In this document: in pieces, positions 41,046 through 49,259 of the stretch
Layout of the letters: each line of letters begins with the position of its first letter
Position numbering within the stretch: the stretch's first letter is position 1
Source of the DNA: SIG565 sp964607025
GTDB taxonomy: Bacteria > Bacillota > Clostridia > Oscillospirales > Acutalibacteraceae
Assembly (NCBI GenBank): GCA_964607025.1
Contig: CAZSIL010000009.1
Span: forward strand, 1-63,914
DNA length: 63,914 nt
Reading direction: 5' to 3'
Position numbers and translations under genes: made by a program
Notes under the pieces: generated by a model
Seen by the model: the letters and a program-made list of their open reading frames with translations, nothing else
The model's database searches: none
What the model was told of the DNA's origin: nothing

Positions 41046-42221
41046 TTAGATTTTTGCCACTCCTGTATCACGGGCGGCCTTTGCAACGGCGGCAGCTACT
41101 GCTTTACCCACACGCAAATCAAATGCCTTTGGTAATATATATTCTGCCGAAAGCTCATCATCACTGATAAGATTGGCGATAGCGTATGACGCGGCATATT
41201 TCATTTTATCATTAATTTCACTAGCCCTTACGTCCAACGCGCCGCGGAATATACCGGGGAATGCAAGAACGTTATTAATTTGATTGGGGAAGTCAGATCT
41301 ACCCGTTCCAACAATAAAGGCACCTGCATTTATTGCTTTGTCGGGCATAATTTCGGGGGTTGGATTAGCCAACGGGAATACGATTGAGTGGTCGTTCATA
41401 GAAGCAACCATTTCTTCAGTTAAAACGTTAGGAGCAGAAACGCCGATAAAGACGTCCGCCGTATTAACAGCATCTCTTAGAGTGCCCATTATTTTCTCGG
41501 GATTGGTAATCTTTGCCATGGCGCTGTGCTCGGGACTTAAATTTTCCATACCTTCGCAAATAATACCGAATTTATCGCACATTATAAGGTTTTTAACACC
41601 CAGGCCCAACAAATGCTTTCCAATAGCAATTCCGGCAGAACCCGCGCCGTTGATTACAACACGAACTGCGCTAATATCCTTTTTTACAAGTTTTAATGCA
41701 TTGATAAGGGCGGCTGCAACCACAACCGCAGTACCATGCTGGTCATCGTGGAAAACGGGTATATCACATACTTCTTTAAGTCGCTTTTCAATTTCAAAAC
41801 AGCGCGGAGCAGAGATATCCTCAAGATTTATGCCACCAAAGCTACCAGAGATGTTTTTTATCGTTTGCACGATTTCATCAACATCATTCGTGTTAATGCA
41901 AAGGGGAAAGGCATCTATATCCGCAAACTGCTTAAATAATACACATTTTCCTTCCATAACGGGCATTCCGGCTTCGGGGCCAATATTACCAAGGCCTAAA
42001 ACTGCCGAGCCGTCGGTTATAACGGCTACCAGATTCCATCTTCTCGTAAGGGTAAAGGAAAGTTCAGGGTTATCCTTGATTGCCAAGCAAGGTGTAGCTA
42101 CACCGGGAGTGTAAGCCAAAGATAACGACTCGCTATCCTTAACTTCTACTCTTGAAATAACTTCAATTTTTCCTTTTAAATCATTATGTAAAGCCAATGA
42201 TTTTTCACTTATGTTGCTCAT
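41046..42221 (-). CDS. NAD(P)-dependent malic enzyme, short bacterial form
   Basis: Oxidative decarboxylation of malate to pyruvate. Seen: SLAYTPGVATPC, the metal/NAD-region VITDGSAVLGLGNIGPEAGMPVMEGK, NLEDISAPRCFEIE, DDQHGTA and the Rossmann motif INGAGSAGIAIGKHLL; 391 residues, the short form without a C-terminal PTA domain. It overlaps the exporter gene by 17 bp and is co-transcribed with it. Cofactor preference cannot be read reliably. Confidence 0.95.
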   Translation of the reverse strand: MSNISEKSLALHNDLKGKIEVISRVEVKDSESLSLAYTPGVATPCLAIKDNPELSFTLTRRWNLVAVITDGSAVLGLGNIGPEAGMPVMEGKCVLFKQFADIDAFPLCINTNDVDEIVQTIKNISGSFGGINLEDISAPRCFEIEKRLKEVCDIPVFHDDQHGTAVVVAAALINALKLVKKDISAVRVVINGAGSAGIAIGKHLLGLGVKNLIMCDKFGIICEGMENLSPEHSAMAKITNPEKIMGTLRDAVNTADVFIGVSAPNVLTEEMVASMNDHSIVFPLANPTPEIMPDKAINAGAFIVGTGRSDFPNQINNVLAFPGIFRGALDVRASEINDKMKYAASYAIANLISDDELSAEYILPKAFDLRVGKAVAAAVAKAARDTGVAKI

Positions 42222-42681
42222 TGTTTTTTCTCCTATCAGTCATAGTGTTTTTAAATGCTTTTAATAACAAAACTACACTCATACCTGCTGCTATTGCGAA
42301 CACAAAGCTAAATGTTTTACCCGCAAAATTGAACATTTCGTTCCACTCTTGTCTGTAAAAATAATAAAAAGTATAATATAACGAACTACCCGGAACTAGC
42401 GGAATTAATGCGGGTAATAGGAATAATAACGTCGGTGCTTTGATTTTTGCTGATATAAAACTTACATATATTGCGGTAATAAACGTTGCCAAAAAACAGG
42501 GTATAAAGATACCTTCGCCCGATAGCAAAAACGAAAACAGTAGATATGTACTCCACGAAATAAGACCGCCTATTGATGCAAAAAGCATATGTCTTTTTCT
42601 TAGCCCATAAAGTATGGCAAAACCAAGACTGCCCAAAAATGCGGTTAAAATTGTCTTAAAAACTTCCATATCAACCACCAA
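42205..42681 (-). CDS. Threonine/serine exporter, small half (ThrE_2/YjjB-like)
   Basis: A 158-residue membrane protein with about five helices, matching the C-terminal half of ThrE (GSLGFAILYGLRKRHMLFASIGGLISWSTYLL, then LLPALIPLVPGSSLYYTFYY). In many bacteria ThrE is split into YjjP-like and YjjB-like proteins that act together to export small amino acids or acids. It overlaps the larger half by 11 bp. Confidence 0.9.
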   Translation of the reverse strand: MVVDMEVFKTILTAFLGSLGFAILYGLRKRHMLFASIGGLISWSTYLLFSFLLSGEGIFIPCFLATFITAIYVSFISAKIKAPTLLFLLPALIPLVPGSSLYYTFYYFYRQEWNEMFNFAGKTFSFVFAIAAGMSVVLLLKAFKNTMTDRRKNNEQHK

Positions 42682-43444
42682 TTATACCAAAGGAAAGCCA
42701 AAATCCAAGGGCTAATCCACCGGTTAAAAATAAACTGTCAATAAGTCTTAAAGAGCCCGAAATAGTATCACCTAAAATGATATCACGAACCGAGATGGTA
42801 AGGGCTACTCCCGGGATAAGCAGCATAATATCACCAATTAAAACTTTATCTATATTAACAATTGAGAAACCTTTTGCTAATACACCAACTATAATTCCTA
42901 AAACAAAAGCACAAAGAAAACTTAATACGATGCGGTTTGAGAGGAAAAATGAGATTTTCCTTTGAAAAAAACATATAATAAGAGCCAATACAGCTGCAAT
43001 AAACCCATCAAGTAGAGTACCACCGAAAAAGATGCTGAAGCTGGCACTTGCCAGAACGCTTCCCAAAACAAATGGTATAACGGATACCGGTTTATTGCTT
43101 TCAGAAATCATTTTCTTGAGTTCATTTAATGGCACCGCACACTCTCTGCAGTTGTGTGTGATGTTGCTAAGCTTTTCAAGTCGATAAAGATTTGTGGTAA
43201 TGCTCTTGGCAGTTATTCGGCGTGTTTGTGTTAGTTCGAATTTGTCATTTGTTCTAATAGTTAATACAATTACGGCGGGAATAACCAAAACGTTTATTTC
43301 CTTTACGCCATAAGCTTCACCCATTTTTAAAAAGGTTTCTTCTATACGGTTTATCTCTGCGCCCGAGCAAAGCATAGCTTCACCTATATCTAATAGGAGG
43401 TGAGCAAACTCGTATGAATTCTCCTTGTTTATTATGATACTCAT
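42671..43444 (-). CDS. Threonine/serine exporter, large half (ThrE_1/YjjP-like)
   Basis: A 257-residue protein. An N-terminal cytoplasmic part has the family signature GEAMLCSGAEINRIEETFLKM, and five membrane helices follow from about residue 115 (VIPFVLGSVLASASFSIFFGG, then IMLLIPGVALTISVRDII). It forms the split ThrE exporter with the following gene. GGTGG lies before the ATG. First gene of a three-gene operon ending with malic enzyme, perhaps balancing carbon and amino-acid overflow. Confidence 0.9.
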   Translation of the reverse strand: MSIIINKENSYEFAHLLLDIGEAMLCSGAEINRIEETFLKMGEAYGVKEINVLVIPAVIVLTIRTNDKFELTQTRRITAKSITTNLYRLEKLSNITHNCRECAVPLNELKKMISESNKPVSVIPFVLGSVLASASFSIFFGGTLLDGFIAAVLALIICFFQRKISFFLSNRIVLSFLCAFVLGIIVGVLAKGFSIVNIDKVLIGDIMLLIPGVALTISVRDIILGDTISGSLRLIDSLFLTGGLALGFWLSFGIIGG

Positions 43445-43520
43445 AAAACACCACCGAAATTTTTTTAAAAATTATATAAGTTTCTGATAACGGTTTTAAT
43501 TATATCAAAATTTAGATAAA

Positions 43521-43566
43521 AATCAACCACGTATTCAGCAAAACGGTCCGATAACAGTGGTTGATT
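43521..43566 (-). terminator. Terminator of the 43588-48646 operon
   Basis: On the minus strand AATCAACCAC and GTGGTTGATT pair around a 26-base loop, followed by TTTTTAT. It lies about 20 bp past the last stop codon. Confidence 0.8.
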
Positions 43567-43587
43567 ATACCAAATTTTTAAATATTG

Positions 43588-44637
43588 TTATATTCCGTAG
43601 ATGTCTTTTCTCGCGCCCTCAATTAATTCCATAGCGTTATTGTACATAATATCTTCAACGTCTTGTCGTGTTAAATTTAATTTTTCGCAAACTCGTTTTA
43701 GCGACAAAAGTTCTTCGTAAGCAAAGAACGTAATAGTTTTTGCGTCTTCAGGGGATACTTCGCGCAAATGCGGGTCTCCGTAGGGGTCATGATAAAGTCC
43801 GGGCGGAACCAAATTTACATAAGTACCGTTTTCTTCTATACGGTGTGTGCGCATACGCAGAACCGGCATATCCGTACCAAACATTATATGTTTCGTTCCG
43901 CAGCGTTTAATTACTTCTTCAATTGCATAATCACAGCAGTTAGCTGCAAAATCGTACATTGTTTCGGGCTCGGTTGTGAGCAAGTCGAAAGCATTACCTA
44001 CGTCTTCTTTTGTGTATGCGCGTCCGATATGCGCCACAATTAAGCGCAACTTCGGGAATTCCTTTCTGATTTCAAGAATCTGATGGATATTAACGGGGTC
44101 CTGAAGCCGACCGGCCCTTGGAATATGGCACATACAAATAGCACCCATATCGTTAAGGCGCTCAAGCTGATGCTTCGGGAAAAAGTCGAATATACGAACT
44201 TCATTTGCAGGTATATAAGATGGAGCGAGATTCAAATAGCATTTTACGCCCAAGAAACCGCCTTCCCGAATTTTACTTTCGAGTTCATCAGCCGTTTGTG
44301 TAGGATGGGAATAATACAAGGCAGGCCAACCCGTTTCTTTGGAAACGTTGGATAAATAGGCATTGTTTTCAGCTAAACCCGTTTTTCCGGTAACAAACAT
44401 AAGAGCTTTAACGTCTTTACCGGGGAACATAAGACGATAGGTTTCCTGTAAATCCTCAATGGGATTTTTATCCAATAATGCGGACACCCAGGTTCTAACC
44501 GCGTTGGGTGGCGGTGGAGCAATAAACTCTCTCTTAAATACATGGGTATGCACGTCTAATATCTTATCGGGTAAAAAATCTTTCAATTCTTCTTCCCATA
44601 CTTTTCTATCATAATCTGTTACTTCAAACAATGCCAT
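43588..44637 (-). CDS. Amidohydrolase-superfamily (COG2159-like) TIM-barrel metalloenzyme
   Basis: A 349-residue protein. The metal-binding start motif is DVHTHVF near residue 28; other candidate metal or catalytic residues are K in GVKCYLN, H in MCHIPRAG, H in IVAHIGRAY and D in MFGTDMPVLRM. This is the arrangement of sugar-lactonase, decarboxylase and LigI-like enzymes. It is last in the operon with an isomerase, a kinase, YjbQ and a TIM homologue, so a lactonase or hydrolase acting on a sugar-like substrate is inferred. Reaction unknown. Confidence 0.8.
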   Translation of the reverse strand: MALFEVTDYDRKVWEEELKDFLPDKILDVHTHVFKREFIAPPPPNAVRTWVSALLDKNPIEDLQETYRLMFPGKDVKALMFVTGKTGLAENNAYLSNVSKETGWPALYYSHPTQTADELESKIREGGFLGVKCYLNLAPSYIPANEVRIFDFFPKHQLERLNDMGAICMCHIPRAGRLQDPVNIHQILEIRKEFPKLRLIVAHIGRAYTKEDVGNAFDLLTTEPETMYDFAANCCDYAIEEVIKRCGTKHIMFGTDMPVLRMRTHRIEENGTYVNLVPPGLYHDPYGDPHLREVSPEDAKTITFFAYEELLSLKRVCEKLNLTRQDVEDIMYNNAMELIEGARKDIYGI

Positions 44638-44675
44638 ATCAATTTCTCCTTATAACAGTTTCTGAAAAATTTGAG

Positions 44676-46007
44676 TTAAATTTCAAACTTTTTGAATGCT
44701 TCTTTTTCGTTCTTGTAAATTCCGATTCCGATTCCTGCGAGCATACAAGCTCCCACAGCACCTGCTGCCTGACCGTTTGCAACCTTAATGGGTCGCTCTA
44801 ATATATCGGATACGATTTTTACGCATAGTGCAGAGTTACTAATTCCGCCTATCATAGTGATTTTATCGGCTCTCAAGCCACGAGTTTCAAGCATTTCAAG
44901 GTTTTCTTTTAGTATCAGCGCGGCGCCTTCTATTATTGCTCTTGCTATATCGCTTTTTGAGTATTTGCTATCAATATTATAATCATCATCTGTAAAGGTA
45001 AATTTAAGACCGTTACAGCCAAGCGGCGCAGCCATAGCAAAATCATCATATTCCTTGTGTGATATATCTCCAAGATAATGATACCGTAGTGCATCAATTT
45101 TTTCACTGATACTTGCAATAGATTTCATAACACAGTAAGGGGTTCCATCAAGCATAAACCTATCAACAAGTCCCTTAGTGGAAATTGCAAATTCGCGTGA
45201 GGAAACGGGGAAAAATTCAACCCAGGAAGTGCCGCAGGAGAGAAGCATTTCGCCTTCTTCGAAAACCCCCGAGCCCATCGCACCAGACGGATGGTCAAAG
45301 CTTCCCAAAACGATTTTTGTTTCGCTTGAAAGACCGAGTTCATTTGCAATTTCGGGTTTGACACTGCCTAAGACGGTACCTTTATCATATATTTTTGGTA
45401 GCTTATCTTCGCAGATACCTAACTTTTCAAGTAACGGTAAATTGTAGGTTCCTGCCTCTTGATTTAAAAGGAAAAAAGGTGTTCCCATAGATTGAGATAT
45501 ACCCCATTTATCCGTCAGGGCAAAATTAAGATACTCTGCGCTCATAGCGATTTTTTCGGCGTTATCAAGTAGCTCGGGACGATGCATTTTGATAGCTGCA
45601 AGATAAAGGGCAGGGAAGTGAGCGCTTAGCGGCCAACCTACAATATTGTAAAATTCGGCTTGTTCAGCAGGGGTGAAAAAAGCATTTTTATCTTCTGCGC
45701 TTACCTTTGTTTGCCAACCGATTATGGGTGTAATAGGGGAGTTGTTCTTATCAAGCAGAATAAGATTACCACTCGCGCAACACGAACAAACCGCTAAAAC
45801 ATTATCATCAGCATCTAAAAAATCGGCAAGCTTCTTAATTACAGAAAAGCATACGGCTAAAAAATCTTCGGGATTTAAAAGTTTTGTATCTTTTTCGCCA
45901 TAATAGTTATATCCGCCCGAAACAATTTTTACAACACGTCCGTTTACCATTACCAACGCGCCTTTAATAGCAGTAGTACCAATGTCAAGACCAATTAAAT
46001 AATCCAT
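44676..46007 (-). CDS. FGGY-family carbohydrate kinase, substrate unknown
   Basis: A 443-residue ASKHA-fold sugar kinase. Seen: the N-terminal phosphate loop LIGLDIGTTAIKGAL, the central FGGY-type domain boundary with LGSFDHPSGAMGSG, and the C-terminal adenosine motif MIGGISNSALCVKIVSDIL. It should phosphorylate a ketose, polyol or similar made by the isomerase-like protein encoded just upstream (31 bp). Specificity residues cannot be read by eye. Confidence 0.9.
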   Translation of the reverse strand: MDYLIGLDIGTTAIKGALVMVNGRVVKIVSGGYNYYGEKDTKLLNPEDFLAVCFSVIKKLADFLDADDNVLAVCSCCASGNLILLDKNNSPITPIIGWQTKVSAEDKNAFFTPAEQAEFYNIVGWPLSAHFPALYLAAIKMHRPELLDNAEKIAMSAEYLNFALTDKWGISQSMGTPFFLLNQEAGTYNLPLLEKLGICEDKLPKIYDKGTVLGSVKPEIANELGLSSETKIVLGSFDHPSGAMGSGVFEEGEMLLSCGTSWVEFFPVSSREFAISTKGLVDRFMLDGTPYCVMKSIASISEKIDALRYHYLGDISHKEYDDFAMAAPLGCNGLKFTFTDDDYNIDSKYSKSDIARAIIEGAALILKENLEMLETRGLRADKITMIGGISNSALCVKIVSDILERPIKVANGQAAGAVGACMLAGIGIGIYKNEKEAFKKFEI

Positions 46008-46038
46008 TTTGAAACTTTCCTTTAAATTGCTCTAAATT

Positions 46039-47427
46039 TTATATTTCGTAATATTCGTAGCCCATGGTTTCAGCAAAGGATTCGGCGGCATTTTTTATAT
46101 CACCATACATCAGAATCAAATGGTGTGTTCCGCCTAATTTGCTGTAATCTTCAAGAAATGAAGCAATATTTTTATTCGGTTTAAACCATCCGCAAGTGTT
46201 TTTGGGACGGAGTTTATCGCATGCGGGGACTATCATATCAACAGCGGACACAATAATTCTAAACTTGCCGTCAGCCAAAGGCGCTAAGTCAACCAATGTT
46301 GCCGCACCCGCTTTAAATGTTCCGCAAAGCCACGTAGTATCGATATCGGAATATCTCATGGGCTTTTGCATAAACTTAGCTTTACTGTCGGTAAGAGCGG
46401 TATTCATCTCTCCCATATGGCTTATAAAGATAAGGTTATTTTTCCAATCAGGACAGAACATTTCTACAAACGAAGTTTCTTCACAAACGTCCATAAAAGC
46501 GCCTGTGAGTGCAGCTGTAAGCACATCACCTTCGCCAGCGTATCCGATACCGCGTTCCATAGCCCTGTTTGCTTCGGCGAAGGGCATACCAAAAATACCA
46601 AGTTCTTTTTTTATCGTCAAAAAGTTAGCGGTAAAAGCTGTTAAGTTATTCTCTTCAATCCACCGTCTTACCGCCAAGTTTCCTTTTATACTGTTACGCA
46701 GAAAATCTTCCGGTATATCATTTGAAATGATATATTTTTCTTTGTCTTCGGCAATTAAAGCATCAATTTCTTCTTCAGTTACTTCGGATACATACTTTTT
46801 AGCATCATCTTTAGTAAAAGCAACCGATTTAATCCCAATCTCTTCATAAACGCTGTCGGCAACCCTGAAATCACCCATACCGGCAAATTCTCCGCCGATA
46901 GTACCAACCTTTGCGTTCCTAAAACTTTTAGCGGCTTTTATGCCTTTTACTCGGTTTATAACACGTTCAATAACGTCACTTTCTATGTAGTGACCTGCTT
47001 CAACAAAAAATTGTTTACCGTTTCTCACAAGCAAATTGCACATATCCTGAACGCCGTGTATACCGTGATTGTAGGAAATAACGGCAGCATCGTCGTCATT
47101 AGTAAAGTCATAGTTAGGAGTGGTATCAAGAATTACTATAGGCAATGACGTGTCTTTAAGCGCTTTTTCGGATTCAAGCGATGGGGAATAGGCAAGATGT
47201 AAAGTAACTATGCTATCAACGTTTCTGTCTTCAAAAAGTTTAATAGCATCGCGGAATTCATTTTCTAATCGGCATATATCAGCCGATACTAATTCCACGT
47301 CATCTCTGTCTTCCAGTAAAGCTTTTATTTCGTTACAAAACTCATCAATTCTAACCCTCATAGCAGGAGAGCCGTCATCATAGAGCTTTACGTAAAGCGG
47401 TAAAAAACCTATTTTAACCTTTTTCAT
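46039..47427 (-). CDS. L-fucose/L-arabinose isomerase-like protein
   Basis: A 462-residue protein of the fucose/arabinose isomerase fold. An N-terminal Rossmann part has KIGFLPLYVKLYDDG and VTLHLAYSPS. The middle has GTIGGEFAGMGDF, and the last third includes GYAGEGDVLTAALTGAFM and FCPDWKNNLIFISHMGEMN, which resemble the metal-binding Glu/His region of these isomerases. I infer aldose-ketose isomerisation of an unidentified sugar. The ATG at 47427 follows the yjbQ stop by one base; the GTG at 47436 is less likely. Confidence 0.8.
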   Translation of the reverse strand: MKKVKIGFLPLYVKLYDDGSPAMRVRIDEFCNEIKALLEDRDDVELVSADICRLENEFRDAIKLFEDRNVDSIVTLHLAYSPSLESEKALKDTSLPIVILDTTPNYDFTNDDDAAVISYNHGIHGVQDMCNLLVRNGKQFFVEAGHYIESDVIERVINRVKGIKAAKSFRNAKVGTIGGEFAGMGDFRVADSVYEEIGIKSVAFTKDDAKKYVSEVTEEEIDALIAEDKEKYIISNDIPEDFLRNSIKGNLAVRRWIEENNLTAFTANFLTIKKELGIFGMPFAEANRAMERGIGYAGEGDVLTAALTGAFMDVCEETSFVEMFCPDWKNNLIFISHMGEMNTALTDSKAKFMQKPMRYSDIDTTWLCGTFKAGAATLVDLAPLADGKFRIIVSAVDMIVPACDKLRPKNTCGWFKPNKNIASFLEDYSKLGGTHHLILMYGDIKNAAESFAETMGYEYYEI

Positions 47428-47428
47428 A

Positions 47429-47923
47429 TTATTCACCTATAACCATAACTTGAACTGTGCGTGTTCTTCCTCTTGTCTGGTCAAAGTCGATAAAGTGAAC
47501 TCTTCCGAATTCACCAAGGTCCGCCACGCCGTCATCAATAACTATTGTAACGTTTCTTCCGATTATAGAAGAGCGAAGGTGCGCATCGGTGTTATGGCAA
47601 CCAAAATTATCTTCACCGTGTTCTTCAGCAAAATCGAGCGCCTTTTGACCGGGATGCAAATACATGCCTTCATATCTGCAGGTGGGAATCCATTCTTCAA
47701 ACACGTTTACCAAATCTTGCTGCAGAGTTTCAAGACCTGTCATAGACATATCAAAAGCGCACTCCTGTGTGATAACAGAACAGGTGGTATGGTGAGAGTA
47801 AACAACAACTATACCATCTTTTACCTTAGATTCTTTTACGATTTCCTTAACCTGTTCGGTTATATCGTGGAAAGATACTGCGCGGTGTCTGGATTCTAAT
47901 TTTAAAGCTTTTTTAAAAATCAT
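47429..47923 (-). CDS. yjbQ: YjbQ family protein (UPF0047; secondary thiamine-phosphate synthase annotation)
   Basis: A 164-residue small beta-rich protein. Family marks are VVYSHHTTCSVITQE, GYLHPGQ-like YLHPGQKALDF, HNTDAHLRSSIIG and DLGEFGRVHFIDFD, with conserved histidines likely binding metal. Some members weakly complement thiamine-phosphate synthase mutants, but the true reaction is unknown. Here it is embedded in a sugar-type operon (between a TIM homologue and an isomerase), which points to a role in carbohydrate or carbohydrate-phosphate chemistry. Confidence 0.92.
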   Translation of the reverse strand: MIFKKALKLESRHRAVSFHDITEQVKEIVKESKVKDGIVVVYSHHTTCSVITQECAFDMSMTGLETLQQDLVNVFEEWIPTCRYEGMYLHPGQKALDFAEEHGEDNFGCHNTDAHLRSSIIGRNVTIVIDDGVADLGEFGRVHFIDFDQTRGRTRTVQVMVIGE

Positions 47924-47938
47924 AATTAATATCCCTTT

Positions 47939-48646
47939 CTATTTCTGTTTTTTTAGGTCGTCAGCTGCACGGCGTGTTGCTGCGATCATTTCGTCAATCA
48001 TAGCAAGCGGGTCTTTAGCGTTCATAATACCCGAAGCTGCGCCTGCCGCTTCGCTTCCTGCCATAATAAAGTCATAAACCTGTTGACCGTTAGTAATGCC
48101 TGCTGCTTGTTCTACGAGGATATTGGGATTAATTTTTTTAATTTCAGTAATAACTTCCTTTACATATCCCATATCACTAACACCGCCACCTGTACCGCCA
48201 ATAAGCTCGGACGGTTCGGGATTGATGATGTCAGGGCCGAGCATGGCGATTGCCTTGGTTTCGGCAACACTGTCGGCACAAGCAAAAACAAGCATATCAA
48301 GTTCGTTGGCTCGTTCTATAGTGGCTTTCATCTGCGGTAAAGACATAGGTTTTTCGCAGTGGTTAATTACAACACCCTCGGCCCCCGCAGCTTTTAAAGC
48401 TTCGGGAAGAATGTCTGCCATACCTCTTCCGGGGCGCAAAGTATCCATATAGGGTGCCAACACAATAAGATGCTTTGTGTTTTCAACTATACGGCGAATT
48501 TCAACTGCCGGAGTGATGAACAAAACGTCAATATCATATTTTTCGGCGGCCTTATCGGCGGCAAGTGCATATTCTAAAACCTTGTCACCATATATGTAAT
48601 TTTTTGTGCCTATTTCAAAATAGGGGGTTCTGATTTTTCTTTTCAT
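47939..48646 (-). CDS. Triosephosphate-isomerase family protein, archaeal-like
   Basis: A 235-residue TIM-barrel isomerase. It lacks the normal bacterial TpiA signatures but matches the shorter archaeal-type group: TKNYIYGDKVLEYA near the catalytic Lys, VVINHCEKPMSL (catalytic His region), VFACADSVAETKAI and DIINPEPSELIGGTGGG (catalytic Glu plus phosphate loop). As first gene of a sugar-type operon it may act on a tetrulose- or triose-phosphate rather than being the housekeeping enzyme. GAGGTG precedes the ATG. Confidence 0.85.
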   Translation of the reverse strand: MKRKIRTPYFEIGTKNYIYGDKVLEYALAADKAAEKYDIDVLFITPAVEIRRIVENTKHLIVLAPYMDTLRPGRGMADILPEALKAAGAEGVVINHCEKPMSLPQMKATIERANELDMLVFACADSVAETKAIAMLGPDIINPEPSELIGGTGGGVSDMGYVKEVITEIKKINPNILVEQAAGITNGQQVYDFIMAGSEAAGAASGIMNAKDPLAMIDEMIAATRRAADDLKKQK

Positions 48647-48676
48647 AGCTACACCTCATAATATTATATTTATCTA

Positions 48677-48691
48677 TAAGATTTCATCTTA
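48677..48691. promoter_or_regulatory. Palindrome upstream of the TIM/YjbQ/isomerase operon
   Basis: TAAGAT-TTC-ATCTTA lies 31 bp before the first gene, flanked by two TATCTATA copies (near 48671 and 48713). It is a candidate operator; no regulator is encoded in the operon. Confidence 0.35.
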
Positions 48692-48772
48692 ATTATATCA
48701 TTGCGTTATGTCTCTATCTATAGAAAATATCTATGTATTTATTTAAAAAAGTCTTTTTTGCGGGTAAAAAAT

Positions 48773-48805
48773 ATACACCCCAAAGGTTTTACCTTTGGGG
48801 TGTAT
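48773..48805 (-). terminator. Terminator of the V-ATPase operon
   Basis: A perfect 15-bp stem (ATACACCCCAAAGGT with ACCTTTGGGGTGTAT) around TTT, followed on the minus strand by ATTTTTTACC. Confidence 0.92.
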
Positions 48806-48822
48806 AAGAAAATCTTGCCGAA

Positions 48823-49248
48823 TTATCCTAAAGCTACCATACTGAAAACGAGCGCAAACAACGCAACGGTTTCACAAAGACCTACAACGGTGATGTACTG
48901 CGAGAAACCCTTGCCGGTTTCAGCCAATGCATCGGCACCTGCAGCACCGGCTTTTCCCTGAGCAACGGCAGAAAAAGCCATCGCCAAACCGGAAGCGATT
49001 CCGAGGCCAAGCAAAAAAGCAGGGTCAGCAGAGGATGCTTTCATTTGCTGCATTAAAAGAAAGCCGTAAATGGTCTGTGTAAGTGGGGCACCTGCAAAAA
49101 CAGTAAGAATAAACGGCGCCGCTTTATTAACCATATAGCATTTTTTCCATGCTCCAATAGAGGATTGACCTGCAATGCCAATACCGATTGCCGAACCGAT
49201 TGCGGCAATACCCATAACTAATGCTGTACCTAATGATCCAAAATCCAT
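48823..49248 (-). CDS. V-type ATPase subunit K (membrane rotor ring), with Na+-site residues
   Basis: The proteolipid ring subunit, two tandem helical hairpins (141 residues, four membrane helices), through which ions cross the membrane. The second and fourth helices carry PLTQTIY (Thr57, Gln58, Tyr61), AQGKAG (Gln97) and LCETVAL (Glu126). These match in order and spacing the Na+ ligands T64, Q65, Y68, Q110 and E139 of Enterococcus hirae NtpK, so Na+ transport is likely. Last gene of the operon. Confidence 0.93.
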   Translation of the reverse strand: MDFGSLGTALVMGIAAIGSAIGIGIAGQSSIGAWKKCYMVNKAAPFILTVFAGAPLTQTIYGFLLMQQMKASSADPAFLLGLGIASGLAMAFSAVAQGKAGAAGADALAETGKGFSQYITVVGLCETVALFALVFSMVALG

Positions 49249-49259
49249 AATAATTCTCC

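Noticed and set aside
41284..42114. Plus-strand open frame of 276 codons opposite malic enzyme
   Set aside because: It is antisense to a clear enzyme gene; the Ser/Ile/Pro-rich translation is typical of shadow frames.
43445..43520. Promoter for the thrE-malic enzyme operon
   Set aside because: A TATAAT-like box exists on the minus strand but no acceptable -35 box at 16-18 bp was found, so no feature was called.
46196..46849. Plus-strand open frame of 217 codons opposite the isomerase-like gene
   Set aside because: It is antisense to the isomerase-like gene, shows no recognisable domain and lacks a start signal.
48655..48735. Promoter of the TIM/YjbQ operon
   Set aside because: A TATAAT occurs on the minus strand, but the upstream hexamer is poor; only the palindrome was reported.
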